64,000 nucleotides of DNA from Levilactobacillus enshiensis (GCF_007115095.1 NZ_SULH01000002.1:52808-116807); one strand, 5' to 3'. Shown: positions 8,889 to 17,872, counted from the stretch's first letter. Numbers and translations are program-made. The notes: generated by a model from the sequence alone, not told the origin.

Positions 8889-9790
8889 GCTGTCACCTCC
8901 CGGAAAATGTCCTCCAAGCTGGTCTCCTGCCGGTCAACGGCCAAAGGCACCACGTTGGCCGCTAACAGTGCCCTTAGCGTGGCTTCAACCATTGTCCCGT
9001 AGTCATCTTGAAACGGTACCGTCACGTGAACGCCTGTTTGGACCGCTGGTCTTGCTATCGCGGCCACGGCCTGCTTAGCAATCGTTGGTGACGCAAATTT
9101 CAATTGGACCTGTGACTGCGCATACTGCCGTTTCAATGCCGCCAAATCGCCCTGAACCTGTAAAACACCATCATGCAAGATGCCCACCTGATCACTGATT
9201 CGTTCCACATCGGTCAGAATGTGCGTGGAAAATAAAATGGTCATCTCGCCGCGTAAACTCGCCAATAAATCTAAAAATTCGCTACGGCCATTCGGGTCTA
9301 ATGCCGACGTTGGCTCGTCACAGATCAGCAACTGCGGCCGATTCAGCAACGCCTGTGCAATCCCTAGGCGTTGCTTCATCCCCCGCGAAAAGCCGTGAAT
9401 GCGGTGCCTATTTTGCGGTAAGTCGACCGTCTTTAGCATTTGCGTAATTCGCTGGGCCAGGTCCGGTTGGTGCATCCCTGTCAGCCGACCACACAAGGTC
9501 AGGTATTCCGTAGGCGTCATGTAGCCGTAGTACGCCGGCACGTCTGGCAAATAGCCCACGACCTGATTGGTAACGGTCTGGCCATATCGTACGGGTTGCC
9601 CCGCCACGGTAATTTGACCACTGTCTAGCGTATCCAACCCCAAGATCAGTTTCATGGTCGTTGTCTTACCCGCCCCATTTTCGCCGACAAAGCCAAAAAT
9701 CGAACCCGTTGGCACCGTTAAGTCGAGACCCTTTAACACCCGCTGATCACCAAACTGCTTGGTAACGCGCTGAAGCTCTAAGATGGCCAC
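8873..9790 (-). CDS. ABC transporter ATP-binding protein
   Basis: This 305-residue ATPase contains Walker A GENGAGKTT (about residues 36-44), signature FSRGMKQRL, Walker B LLICDEPTSALDP and a switch His in STHIL. The 70-80 residues after the ATPase core form the C-terminal extension common in the CcmA/BcrA-type subfamily that partners ABC-2 permeases. The signature reads SRGMKQR, where the classic form is SGGQ; this is normal for that subfamily. It overlaps the permease gene, and its start adjoins the end of the PLDc_N gene. Confidence 0.93.
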   Translation of the reverse strand: MAILELQRVTKQFGDQRVLKGLDLTVPTGSIFGFVGENGAGKTTTMKLILGLDTLDSGQITVAGQPVRYGQTVTNQVVGYLPDVPAYYGYMTPTEYLTLCGRLTGMHQPDLAQRITQMLKTVDLPQNRHRIHGFSRGMKQRLGIAQALLNRPQLLICDEPTSALDPNGRSEFLDLLASLRGEMTILFSTHILTDVERISDQVGILHDGVLQVQGDLAALKRQYAQSQVQLKFASPTIAKQAVAAIARPAVQTGVHVTVPFQDDYGTMVEATLRALLAANVVPLAVDRQETSLEDIFREVTACRQQ

Positions 9791-10000
9791 TCAGTCCACC
9801 TCCCGGCCGAAGATGAAGTACGCAATGGCGCCGAACGGTTGGACCAGTACAATCGCTAATGTCCAAATCAGCCGGTTGCCATGGCGAACCGTTTTTCGGC
9901 GATACAAGCTGACCAAAGCCGCCACCAGCAGCCCCAACTCTAGTAACATCAGCGGCACGACTAACGGTAAATTATTAAAAAATAAGTCGGAATTATGCAT
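9791..10000 (-). CDS. PLDc_N-domain small membrane protein
   Basis: This 69-residue protein has two hydrophobic helices and the C-terminal motif LVQPFGAIAYFIFGRE, typical of the phospholipase D N-terminal membrane domain found as a free-standing protein beside ABC transporters in Firmicutes. It has no catalytic HKD motif. The start overlaps the HTH regulator's stop by 8 bp and it ends directly before the ABC ATPase start, so it belongs to the same operon. It may be an accessory subunit or immunity-type protein. Confidence 0.8.
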   Translation of the reverse strand: MHNSDLFFNNLPLVVPLMLLELGLLVAALVSLYRRKTVRHGNRLIWTLAIVLVQPFGAIAYFIFGREVD

Positions 10001-11123
10001 GGCTTAAACGCTCCTTTATCTGTGCCAATTGCTGAACGATCGGTTGAAACTCAGCGGTCGCTAAGTACGGTTTGAGTAGCGGATTATCCAGCACCACCGT
10101 CACGAAATCCGTCTGCAGGTGGTGCTCATCACGGGGCAAGGCGTGGCCCAAGTCCGTTTGATTCAGCCACTCATCAATGGCATCAAAGTAGCCATCCCCG
10201 TGTAGCCGCAGGGGAAACTTAACCGCCACCAAGCAAGTAACGTACGCTGTCAAACACGTATGGACCGCAGCTGTGTCTTGCTGTTGTGCGTAACCCACCG
10301 CCGACGAAACTTGAAAATTGATGACGGATGCCGGATTCAATTTGGCCAGATCAAAAGTGTCAATGAAGGCCTGACCACGTGCATAGGTCGCCTGAAACTT
10401 TTCCGGTTGGGCCACCACTAGTTGCAAGTAGTTGGTCAACTGGCTAGCCATGACCGTCACGTACTGATAGAGCGCACTTTGAGTCGTCGCAACCGCTCGC
10501 TGCTCGTCGCCCTTCAAATGATAGGCCCAGGCAATCAAACTCTCACTGGGAAAATACGCCGGAACGAACCGGCCCAGCGCTGTCAACACATCATCTGGCC
10601 GCTGCAACAGGAGTGAACAGTACGCCGAGAAATCACGCGCCTTCTCCAGGAGGACCAGGTCCGTACTGAGCTCCGTGACGTGGGCGAACAGCTCCTGAGC
10701 ACGCGTCAAATATCGCGTTAATTTCTCGGCTGCTGTCGTGCCCGGCAACAGATCGCCATGATTCAGCAGGAGTTGTCCCATCTCCAAGATCAGTGGTGCG
10801 CATGAATAATAGCGGTGAATAACGTCTTCGATGGCCGCTAAAACGGTGGTAGCGGGCTGCGTGTCAAAGCGGGCGACCAGTGACGTATACAACTCGCGAA
10901 TTTGTTCGGTCGTCAACTGACTGCTGTACGCCATTAGCGTGTCGATTGAAATGTTGAAATACGCCGCTAGCAGTGGCAACAGGGTAATGTCCGGATAGGA
11001 TTGACCGGTCTCCCACTTTGACACGGACGCCTTGGAGACCCCAATAAAATCGGCCAATTGTTGCTGTGTGATGCCCTTGGCCTTCCGCTTCTGTAGAATG
11101 ACTGGCCCTAAGTTCAGACTCAT
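9993..11123 (-). CDS. XRE-family HTH transcriptional regulator
   Basis: This 376-residue protein has an N-terminal Cro/C1-type helix-turn-helix (KGITQQQLADFIGVSKASVS, about residues 15-35, followed by WETGQSYPDITLLP) and a long helical C-terminal domain of about 300 residues that may sense a signal or mediate dimerisation, like TPR-type regulators. It is the first gene of a four-gene minus-strand operon with the PLDc_N protein and the ABC pair, which it probably controls. A TATAAT box lies at 11150-11155 on the minus strand, 27 nt before the ATG; the matching -35 is weak. Confidence 0.9.
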   Translation of the reverse strand: MSLNLGPVILQKRKAKGITQQQLADFIGVSKASVSKWETGQSYPDITLLPLLAAYFNISIDTLMAYSSQLTTEQIRELYTSLVARFDTQPATTVLAAIEDVIHRYYSCAPLILEMGQLLLNHGDLLPGTTAAEKLTRYLTRAQELFAHVTELSTDLVLLEKARDFSAYCSLLLQRPDDVLTALGRFVPAYFPSESLIAWAYHLKGDEQRAVATTQSALYQYVTVMASQLTNYLQLVVAQPEKFQATYARGQAFIDTFDLAKLNPASVINFQVSSAVGYAQQQDTAAVHTCLTAYVTCLVAVKFPLRLHGDGYFDAIDEWLNQTDLGHALPRDEHHLQTDFVTVVLDNPLLKPYLATAEFQPIVQQLAQIKERLSHA

Positions 11124-11342
11124 TTTAATCCCCCCTAGTCGTTATCTCCATTATATCTGGTTGACAAAGTTTCTTGTAGCGATAGGTCGTTAACTTCCGG
11201 CTGAAAATGTTAACCTTCAAGCAACTTATATCCAAATGACCGTGAGATCAATCAAATTTAGTCTCTCCTTGAGACCCAGTTCGCGTGCTTTGCGTGAAAA
11301 TTGGGGTGGTCTCTGGTTCGCCAACCACCACGCCGATGATAC

Positions 11343-11379
11343 AAAAAAAAGCACCGTGACAACTGCCACAGTGCTTTTG
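11343..11379 (-). terminator. Terminator of nitroreductase gene
   Basis: On the minus strand AAGCACTGTG and CACGGTGCTT pair (one G-U) and are followed by eight T. It lies 72 nt past the nitroreductase stop. Confidence 0.8.
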
Positions 11380-11450
11380 ATATGGTTATTTGTATCTGAA
11401 TAAGCGCCATCACGCCCCTGCGCAAGCAACCACGCTGACCTATCTGCTGG

Positions 11451-12053
11451 TTACTTAAAAACCAAGAAACGGTCGTCGTCAGCCATGTAATCCTTGTCGC
11501 CGGCTGGGCTTTCGATGGAACCAAAGTCCATTTCACCGCGGAGCTTCCAGCTACCGGGAATGTTAAAGGCCGCCCGAACTTCATCATCGATCAGTGGATT
11601 GTAATGTTGCAGGTTAGCCCCGATGCCGTTTTCGGCCAAGGCCGTCCAAACAGCTTGTTGGGTCCCACCTTGGGATTGTTCAGACCAGTCCTGGAAGTTG
11701 GCAGCGTACAGGGGGAAGTTCTCTTCAAATTCCTTGACCGTCTTAGTTTCCGTATAGAACAGTACCGTCCCAAAAGCGGCCTTGAACGCGTTGATCTTCG
11801 CCGTGGTCTTGGCAAAGGCAGCTTCATCGGGAACCTCTTGCTTCAGGCGATCGATGACGATGTCCCAAAGCTTTTCATGGGACTTACCAAATAAAATCAC
11901 GGCACGTTGCGTCTGGTTGTTAAAAGACGTTGGAGCCTGCTTGATACTTTCCTGAATCAGCTTAGTTAAGTCGTCGGTTGACAGCTTGACGTTGCGTCCT
12001 AAATTGTAAATCGTTCGTCGTTGTTTAGAGAGTTCAATAAATTTCGTTTCCAT
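11451..12053 (-). CDS. Nitroreductase family protein
   Basis: This 200-residue protein belongs to the small Frm2/HBN1-like branch of FMN nitroreductases. Features are the N-terminal RRTIYNLG motif, QAPTSFNNQTQRAVILFG for FMN phosphate and ring contacts, and the C-terminal LQHYNP region. Such enzymes reduce nitroaromatics or quinones with NAD(P)H, and in lactobacilli some are linked to oxidative stress. The start ATG at 12053 follows GAGGTTATTTAAACG. It is monocistronic, with its own terminator downstream. Confidence 0.85.
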   Translation of the reverse strand: METKFIELSKQRRTIYNLGRNVKLSTDDLTKLIQESIKQAPTSFNNQTQRAVILFGKSHEKLWDIVIDRLKQEVPDEAAFAKTTAKINAFKAAFGTVLFYTETKTVKEFEENFPLYAANFQDWSEQSQGGTQQAVWTALAENGIGANLQHYNPLIDDEVRAAFNIPGSWKLRGEMDFGSIESPAGDKDYMADDDRFLVFK

Positions 12054-12155
12054 CGTTTAAATAACCTCACTTTAATTTTCCCGTTCATGGGTAAGTTGCT
12101 TGTTTCATTAAAACCGTAATACCAGTTTATCACTTACTTTTTGAAAGTAAAGTGT

Positions 12156-13658
12156 TTAGTGATTGACTTGATAGGCCTGTTCATACGTGGCAGTCATCCA
12201 ATTCACCCAATACTGCGGATTGAGCGGTTCTCCTGTCACCTGTTGCACCAGCTGTGTCGGTGTTAATGTGGCTCCCAATCGATGGATGTTTTGAATCCGC
12301 CAATCGGTAATTTTCTGATAATCCCCGCTGGCTAAAATTGCGTTAGTCGGTAATTCCCGACTCATCGCGTGGTAGAACTGTGCCGCGTAGAGCTGACCCA
12401 GCAGATACGTCGGGAAGTAGCCAAAATCACCACCTGGCCAATAAATATCTTGCAGAATACCTTCCGTGTCATTGGCTGGCGTGATGCCAAGGTAAGCCTG
12501 ATACTTTTCTCGCCACAGGGCTGGTAATTCAGCGACCGTCGTTTCACCATTAAACAAGGCCTTCTCCAACTCATACCGGACCACGATATGTAGCGGATAG
12601 GTCAGTGGATCGGCTTCCGTTCGAATCAATGTGGGCTGGGTAAACATGAAGCCCCGGTAAAAGGTCGGCTCGTCAATGTCACTAAAGATGTCACCGGTCG
12701 CCTGCTGGAAGCGTGGATACTCGCCCCGCCAAAAAGCAGCATTGCGGCCAATAAAGATCTCATTAAATAGTGATTGTGACTCGTGCAGGCCCATTGAAGG
12801 CGCATCGGCCAGCGGCGTGTTATCAAAGTTGGGGTCGAAGTTTTGCATGTACAGCCCGTGCCCCGCTTCGTGAATCCCCCCCAGCAGAGACATTTGGAAA
12901 TCGTGACTAGCATAACGGTTAGTGATTCGCGCATCATTTCTGTTCAGCGGCACCGTGAACGGATGGGTACTCCGTGATAGATCACCCTTGGCAAAGGAAT
13001 AGCCCAGACGCTGAACGATCTTGCGAACGACCTTCTCTTGCACCTCTTCTGGGACGGCGCGGTGCATGAAGTCCACCCGCGGCTGCGTCCCCCGTTCCTG
13101 AATGGTTTGTCGAATCTTGGCGATCCCCGCTTTGAGGGTTGCCATGATAGGGTCCAGCTGGGCAACCGTCATCCCCGGCTCATACTGATCCAATAAGACA
13201 TCGTATGGCGTAGCTTGCCCCTGCCGCCAGTACGGAATGAACTGGCGCTTGTAGGCCACGATTTTTTCCAAATACGGCTGTAAGCGACTAAAGTCCTGGG
13301 CTTCACGCGCCGTCTCCCAAACCTGCTGGGCATCGGCAACGACCCGTTGATAGTCGGCATAGTCCGCCGCCGGAATATCGTGATTTAACTCGTAATCCCG
13401 TTTGACCAGCCGAAAAACCTGCTGGCCCTTTGTATCTAGCGCATCGGGATGGGCCGTAAAGTCGGCGATCATCCGGCCCATCTTTTGCCCCGTCCGCAAG
13501 GCCAACTCCTGCTCACCGATCATGCCCGTTAACTCGCTACGAAAGCTCCCGGCATCCCGGGGTAAATACGTGCGTGAATCCCATTCAATCAATGCCAAGT
13601 TGCTGTCCAACAAGCTGATCTGTTTGACCAGTGCTAGAAAGTCTGCTTCAGTCTCCAT
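12156..13658 (-). CDS. M32 family metallocarboxypeptidase
   Basis: A 500-residue protein starts METEADFLALVKQ, with TTGGAGGCG 5-12 nt upstream; an earlier in-frame start would add 69 residues unlike the family. The zinc motif HEAGH sits in GGIHEAGHGLYMQN, and the third ligand region MGLHESQSLFNE follows, as in Taq/Pfu carboxypeptidases. Length matches the family (about 500). The enzyme releases C-terminal amino acids from peptides in the cytosol. It stands alone on the minus strand. Confidence 0.95.
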   Translation of the reverse strand: METEADFLALVKQISLLDSNLALIEWDSRTYLPRDAGSFRSELTGMIGEQELALRTGQKMGRMIADFTAHPDALDTKGQQVFRLVKRDYELNHDIPAADYADYQRVVADAQQVWETAREAQDFSRLQPYLEKIVAYKRQFIPYWRQGQATPYDVLLDQYEPGMTVAQLDPIMATLKAGIAKIRQTIQERGTQPRVDFMHRAVPEEVQEKVVRKIVQRLGYSFAKGDLSRSTHPFTVPLNRNDARITNRYASHDFQMSLLGGIHEAGHGLYMQNFDPNFDNTPLADAPSMGLHESQSLFNEIFIGRNAAFWRGEYPRFQQATGDIFSDIDEPTFYRGFMFTQPTLIRTEADPLTYPLHIVVRYELEKALFNGETTVAELPALWREKYQAYLGITPANDTEGILQDIYWPGGDFGYFPTYLLGQLYAAQFYHAMSRELPTNAILASGDYQKITDWRIQNIHRLGATLTPTQLVQQVTGEPLNPQYWVNWMTATYEQAYQVNH

Positions 13659-13913
13659 ACAAACGCCTCCAATGTGGGTTGCACTTAGTCTAGCACGTCT
13701 CTGACCAAAACACCCGTGAGTCTTCGACCTGGGGCTATTGGGGGTGCCAAGATACACCGTTTGCCTCATCCCAGTATTGGTAAGCGGTCGCACCGTTAAC
13801 TTAGACGAAAATGGGCGCAGGACGGCTGCCAAGGATTCCGCCTCCTGTTGCTCAGATTGGTGCACACCATATCCAGTCGCTACAGCCTCGTCACTTAAAT
13901 GGTGCGGTTTACG

Positions 13914-14444
13914 TTACTTTGACGTCTGCAATAACCGCATCAACTGGACCGTAACGGTTTCTGCAGTTACCGGTTGGGTCGGCAGTTGTAAGAGTGTTCC
14001 CAGCAGAAACGTCCAAATCGGTGGTGTCACCTGTTCAGCTGGCAGTGTTGCCTGTTGCTGGGCGACCAGTAAGGTCACGACCGTTTGGAGACTTTGTGGC
14101 GCTACCAGCGGTTTCTGCAGAAGAAATGCAATGACCTGAGGATGATCTTGCGCATAAGTCAGCAGGTTGGTCACCATTCGCTGAAGCATGGCCGTGGCAT
14201 TGGGAGAATCCAGCACACCTGCTCGAAGCGTGGCCGCCAGTTCCTCTTGAAATTCCGTTCGCAGGGCCGCCAGTAAACTGGCCTTATCTGGAAAGTGACG
14301 ATAAACGGCCGCAGGGGTGACCGCTAGAAAACGAGCAATTTGACGCAATGACAACTGATCAACGCCCGCTTCCTCTAATTGCTGATGGGCTCGCTGCTGA
14401 ATTGCAGCAGCTAAGTTCTTACGATGATAGGGTTGCTTTTTCAT
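13914..14444 (-). CDS. TetR/AcrR family transcriptional regulator
   Basis: This 176-residue protein has an N-terminal TetR helix-turn-helix (LSLRQIARFLAVTPAAVYRHF, residues about 31-51, with the usual PDKASLLAAL after it) and a helical ligand domain of about 120 residues. The start ATG at 14444 follows GAGGCCAGC. Upstream (14469-14534) are three copies of an 18-bp sequence, two direct and one inverted, that overlap its likely promoter, so autoregulation and control of the divergent CPBP protease gene are likely. Confidence 0.9.
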   Translation of the reverse strand: MKKQPYHRKNLAAAIQQRAHQQLEEAGVDQLSLRQIARFLAVTPAAVYRHFPDKASLLAALRTEFQEELAATLRAGVLDSPNATAMLQRMVTNLLTYAQDHPQVIAFLLQKPLVAPQSLQTVVTLLVAQQQATLPAEQVTPPIWTFLLGTLLQLPTQPVTAETVTVQLMRLLQTSK

Positions 14445-14468
14445 GAACGCTGGCCTCCTCTTGGTTCC

Positions 14469-14534
14469 TATGTTATCGCTAATTACGTCCTTATGTTATC
14501 ACTGATTACTTTTAAAGTAAACAGTGATAACATA
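14469..14534. promoter_or_regulatory. Operator array between tetR and CPBP gene
   Basis: Three related 18-mers are visible: TATGTTATCGCTAATTAC at 14469-14486, TATGTTATCACTGATTAC at 14492-14509, and its near-perfect inverse at 14517-14534 (17 of 18). The last two create a perfect 15-bp inverted repeat, CTTATGTTATCACTG at 14490-14504 with CAGTGATAACATAAG at 14522-14536. On the minus strand TTTACT-17-TAACAT falls inside the array, a fit to a repressed tetR promoter. Confidence 0.75.
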
Positions 14535-14658
14535 AGATTGTATTCATCGCTTACATCTCAAAACTTTGTCGATTCCTTACACTATCTTTACCCCCCTTTC
14601 CTACTGAAAGTTTTACAATAAAAGTAACTTTAATTTTTCGAGAAAAGAGGAATTTTCT

Positions 14659-15324
14659 GTGTCCAATAGTATTTCAACGCGTCGACTCACCTGGCAATTC
14701 ATTGGTTTTTGGTTCGTCTGGTTACTGGTTCAAGCCACTCTAAATATTCCCATCAGTCACCATTTTCATGGATGGTCACAAGAGATCCTACTTGACGCCA
14801 TTAAATTAACGATCTGGGTTGGGGCCGGCTGGTGGTTCATTCATCAAGCCCCACACGGAACACTAAGCCTAACCAATCGTGAGCAATGGCGACCCAATTG
14901 GCATTTCACAGCCGGCTATCTTGTCTGGCTCGTCATTATCTTGTACTTAGGTTTACAATTTTGGCTGCTACACCATGGATTACGGGTCAACCGAACCTTT
15001 ATTCCCCAGTACTGGGGCCGGTATTTCTTAGTCGTGGGCATTGCCGAGGAATTTGTGACACGGGGCTATTTTCTAAATGCCTTGTTAAAGAAGACCTCAT
15101 TTACAACTGCCAACGTGATTCAGGCTTTAGGATTTGCCAGCATGCACATTCCCCGTTATCTGACGACTGTCCCTACGATGAGTGTCGGCGCTTGGCTGAG
15201 CAACTTAGCCTCTGTCTTTGTTTTAGGGCTCCTATTTGGCTGGTTGTATAAGACTAGTCGGTCGTTGTGGCCCGGCATCATCGTGCACATGACCTGGGAT
15301 ATTCTGGTCACCCTCTTTGGTTAG
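14659..15324 (+). CDS. CPBP family intramembrane metalloprotease (Abi/CAAX-like)
   Basis: This 221-residue multi-pass protein carries the three motifs of the Abi/CPBP family: EEFVTRG with Glu130, Glu131 and Arg134, FASMH with Phe159 and His163, and HMTWD with His210 and Asp214. Related proteins process prenylated or bacteriocin-related peptides and can give bacteriocin self-immunity; the target here is unknown. The start is GTG with AAAGAGGA 8 nt upstream. The gene lies divergent from a TetR gene across an operator array and ends in a strong hairpin. Confidence 0.88.
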   Translation: MSNSISTRRLTWQFIGFWFVWLLVQATLNIPISHHFHGWSQEILLDAIKLTIWVGAGWWFIHQAPHGTLSLTNREQWRPNWHFTAGYLVWLVIILYLGLQFWLLHHGLRVNRTFIPQYWGRYFLVVGIAEEFVTRGYFLNALLKKTSFTTANVIQALGFASMHIPRYLTTVPTMSVGAWLSNLASVFVLGLLFGWLYKTSRSLWPGIIVHMTWDILVTLFG

Positions 15325-15332
15325 AAACCAGC

Positions 15333-15376
15333 AAAAAAATGGTGCCACTTCCTGATATGGAGGTGGCACCATTTTT
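15333..15376. terminator. Bidirectional terminator
   Basis: AAAATGGTGCCAC and GTGGCACCATTTT pair perfectly, with A and T runs on the two sides. It serves the CPBP gene on the plus strand and the convergent small membrane protein gene on the minus strand. Confidence 0.85.
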
Positions 15377-15382
15377 AGTTGT

Positions 15383-15727
15383 TTAAGCTAAGGTTCGGCG
15401 TTTTAGATAGCCCAGGAGAACACTTAAAAAGGCAAACGGCAGGAAGAAACTAAACAGTGCCGTGACCAATTCCGGTGCGACCGTGACGGCCAAGACAAGA
15501 TCGACCGCCCCAACCAGCAGACTGACGACCAGTAGCACCCGCCAAATAGCCCGACGAAGATGCTGCTGATAAGTTAACCCGTAGACCAACAGGGTTAAAG
15601 CCGTGGTTAGCAATAGGGCCCGGTCAATGACCGGTAACGCCAATAGTCCGGTTAATCCTAGAGCTACGATACTGAGCCCGATAAAGAAGTAACCGTACCA
15701 GCGTTGCGTTTGCACAGTGGATTTCAC
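15383..15727 (-). CDS. Hypothetical small membrane protein
   Basis: This 114-residue protein has four predicted hydrophobic helices and a basic C-terminus (GYLKRRTLA); I do not recognise the family. The start ATG at 15727 has only a moderate upstream AAAGGAAG site. It converges with the CPBP protease gene and shares its terminator. It may be a DUF-type membrane protein of lactobacilli; no function can be read. Confidence 0.65.
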   Translation of the reverse strand: MKSTVQTQRWYGYFFIGLSIVALGLTGLLALPVIDRALLLTTALTLLVYGLTYQQHLRRAIWRVLLVVSLLVGAVDLVLAVTVAPELVTALFSFFLPFAFLSVLLGYLKRRTLA

Positions 15728-15845
15728 GATTATCGCTTCCTTTACCTATTCTTTACACCTTTAGTTTAACCGATTGTGTAATCGCTTACAATAGTTTCAA
15801 CTGAACGACCCTTTATTTTTTCTGAGGTCCGTTCATATTACCGGT

Positions 15846-16304
15846 TTAATGGTCAACGTGTAAGTCGCCATTCCACTCGTCGCTAGTGACCGCCGCAACT
15901 TCATGATTAAAAACGCGTAGCAGGGTCGGCATCGACGCCGCACTTTTTTCCGCCGTCATCTCGCTCAGTGGTAGCCAGCTGATCTGCCCCTCATCACTAG
16001 CCTTCAAGTCACCCGTAAACGCCGAGCTACGGTAGAGCAATCCCAATTTGCGGTGTTCCCGAGACGCATCAAACCATTCGCAAGTCCCACAAAAACTCAC
16101 CGACTTTAACCGAAGGCCTGTTTCTTCATAAACTTCCCGAATTGCTGCTGATGCACAGGTCTCCCCAACTTCGACGTGGCCACCGGGAAAACTATGTCCT
16201 GCCTTCCACGGCACGTTGACTTTATCTTCCACTAAAACCCGGTGCGTCTGTGGATCAGTCACCATAATCATCGCCACTAATTCGACTGGTTGCGTTCGCG
16301 ACAT
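15846..16304 (-). CDS. Nudix hydrolase (8-oxo-dGTP diphosphatase-like)
   Basis: A 152-residue protein begins MSRTQPVELVAMIM, with GGAGG 9 nt upstream; the longer frame upstream lies over the acyltransferase gene and is rejected. The Nudix box reads GHVEVGETCASAAIREVYEE followed by TGL, with all the expected Glu residues. MutT-like enzymes hydrolyse nucleoside diphosphates linked to other moieties, for example oxidised dGTP; substrate unknown. The start overlaps the 3' end of the acyltransferase-3 gene by 28 bp, so co-transcription is likely. Confidence 0.9.
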   Translation of the reverse strand: MSRTQPVELVAMIMVTDPQTHRVLVEDKVNVPWKAGHSFPGGHVEVGETCASAAIREVYEETGLRLKSVSFCGTCEWFDASREHRKLGLLYRSSAFTGDLKASDEGQISWLPLSEMTAEKSAASMPTLLRVFNHEVAAVTSDEWNGDLHVDH

Positions 16305-17404
16305 TTTCTTTTCCTCCAATTTAGGATTACTATTTTTATTTTCTGCCAAGCTACATGTAGCAAATAGGTCGCCGTGAATGACCAGGCCCACGTCAGGATG
16401 TAACACAGCCATAAGCCCCAGCCCAAGTGCTGACTTGTCAGTTGTCGACCAAACGCGAGCCAAATCAGCGTCAGCCAAAAAACATTCGCTAAGTACGCCC
16501 GGTAGGCATAGGTCGCCACCCAATGAATCACTGGCAACCAACGTGAGTGCTGCCGAAGCTGCCAAATAGCCAGACTCGTGATCAGCCCAATGGCACTCAA
16601 CGCGTATAGAACGTTTGCCGGCAAATAGTAGCTGCTACGTGTGAAGGATAACGGTCGTAACCGTAACAGTTGGCGGGCCTGCCAGCTGAGCGACAGGCCA
16701 CCTAAGAGTAGACACGGCATCGCTAGCCATCGCCATTGTCGAACACGCGGCCAAGCCAGATACAATGTGATTCCCAAAACCGCATACGGGATGAACCCCA
16801 CGAAGACTCGGTCCACCAAGTACCAGCGAGTGTAACGCGTTGTCGTGTAGATCCAATTCATATACGCCCACATGCCCAATGCATAGACTAGTGCGGTAGT
16901 CCCTAACAAGAGGCACCGCCGTTTAGCCGTCGTGGCCCAGCGACGGCATCCCCACCAGATGGGCATCAGTAACACAATCTGGAGCATCATCGCATTGTAC
17001 CAGAGATGTGGCGCCGCATTGCCGTTCACCAGTTGCCAGAGAAATTGGCTGACCGTGTGCGCTGGTCGGTGCTGTTGAACGCCGGGTAAGATCAGCAAAT
17101 AGGCTAGTGTCCACCACAGCGTCGGCACCCCCAACGCATGCCACTGCTGGCGATAGTACCGGTGAAGTGGCGGTTGTGGCCGTGTCAGCCGCATCGTGGA
17201 AAAGAGAATACCACAAATAAACGCCGGCGCCGTAAACTTAATGGCGGCATAGAGCCAGGCAAGGGGCACCCGTTGTGCTTGGCCCGCGGCGGTCGTCAGT
17301 CCTAAGCTCAACACCGTCTGTCCCATGACCGCTGTGCAAGCAAACGCCTTTAGATAGTCGCCGACATCCGTCAGTTGATTCTCCCGTGTTTTCGTCTCTC
17401 TCAT
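16277..17404 (-). CDS. Acyltransferase-3 family membrane protein
   Basis: This protein of about 375 residues has around ten hydrophobic segments and the general layout of acyltransferase-3 (O-acetyltransferase) proteins without a fused SGNH domain. The classic N-terminal RxxxxxxVxxxH pattern is weak: DYLKAFACTAVM replaces it. Acyl-group transfer onto cell-wall or surface polymers is therefore only likely. ATG at 17404 is preferred, with AAAGGCG upstream; a second ATG 18 nt earlier is possible. The codons are rich in Trp and Arg. The Nudix gene overlaps its end. Confidence 0.65.
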   Translation of the reverse strand: MRETKTRENQLTDVGDYLKAFACTAVMGQTVLSLGLTTAAGQAQRVPLAWLYAAIKFTAPAFICGILFSTMRLTRPQPPLHRYYRQQWHALGVPTLWWTLAYLLILPGVQQHRPAHTVSQFLWQLVNGNAAPHLWYNAMMLQIVLLMPIWWGCRRWATTAKRRCLLLGTTALVYALGMWAYMNWIYTTTRYTRWYLVDRVFVGFIPYAVLGITLYLAWPRVRQWRWLAMPCLLLGGLSLSWQARQLLRLRPLSFTRSSYYLPANVLYALSAIGLITSLAIWQLRQHSRWLPVIHWVATYAYRAYLANVFWLTLIWLAFGRQLTSQHLGWGLWLCYILTWAWSFTATYLLHVAWQKIKIVILNWRKRKCRERNQSN

Positions 17405-17526
17405 CGCCTTTACCCTTCTCATTTTAGCAAGCTGGTCGACCGCCTGTAAAGTGCCGTTTCTGACAATGAGTTCCCCGACGTTCAGCGAGACTCGTCACGA
17501 TTTGAGCATCTAAATTGACTGCAAAC

Positions 17527-17553
17527 AAAAAGACGGCTCGCTGGCCGCCTTTA
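17527..17553 (-). terminator. Terminator of small membrane gene
   Basis: On the minus strand AAGGCGGCC, loop, GCCGTCTTTTT forms a short GC stem with a T run, 14 nt after the stop at 17567. Confidence 0.7.
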
Positions 17554-17566
17554 TTTTGCCTATTGC

Positions 17567-17758
17567 TTAAGCTTCACGCTCATTCTTTTTAGATGATTTT
17601 TCTAACCAGTTTTCAATGCTGTAGCAGGCTAGACCGAGGGCTGCGAATACCAGTGGAAAGGCTACCCACAGCACCGACTTCATTAGCATGAGTACTAAGC
17701 TCAATAATCCCACTGCCAGAACAACCAAGACGATTAAAGTAATCTTGTCTTTCGTCAT
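17567..17758 (-). CDS. Hypothetical small membrane protein, 63 residues
   Basis: The protein begins MTKDKITLIVL with two adjoining hydrophobic helices (residues about 6-25 and 28-46) and ends in a charged tail (EKSSKKNEREA). The ATG at 17758 is chosen because GGGGGAGAT lies 7 nt before it. No family is recognised. It follows amt by 115 nt on the same strand and has its own terminator. Confidence 0.65.
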   Translation of the reverse strand: MTKDKITLIVLVVLAVGLLSLVLMLMKSVLWVAFPLVFAALGLACYSIENWLEKSSKKNEREA

Positions 17759-17872
17759 TTTAATCTCCCCCAAACTAAAGTTAAACTTTGTGGCCCCTAA
17801 CCACAACCGTAGCTTACCAGAAAAAATGACTGGCGACAATCATCTTGACCAAACTTAAGAAAGTTGCTACCT

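Noticed and set aside
13659-13865. Upstream extension of the M32 carboxypeptidase
   Set aside because: The extra 69 residues do not fit the family, and the ATG at 13658 has a good ribosome site.
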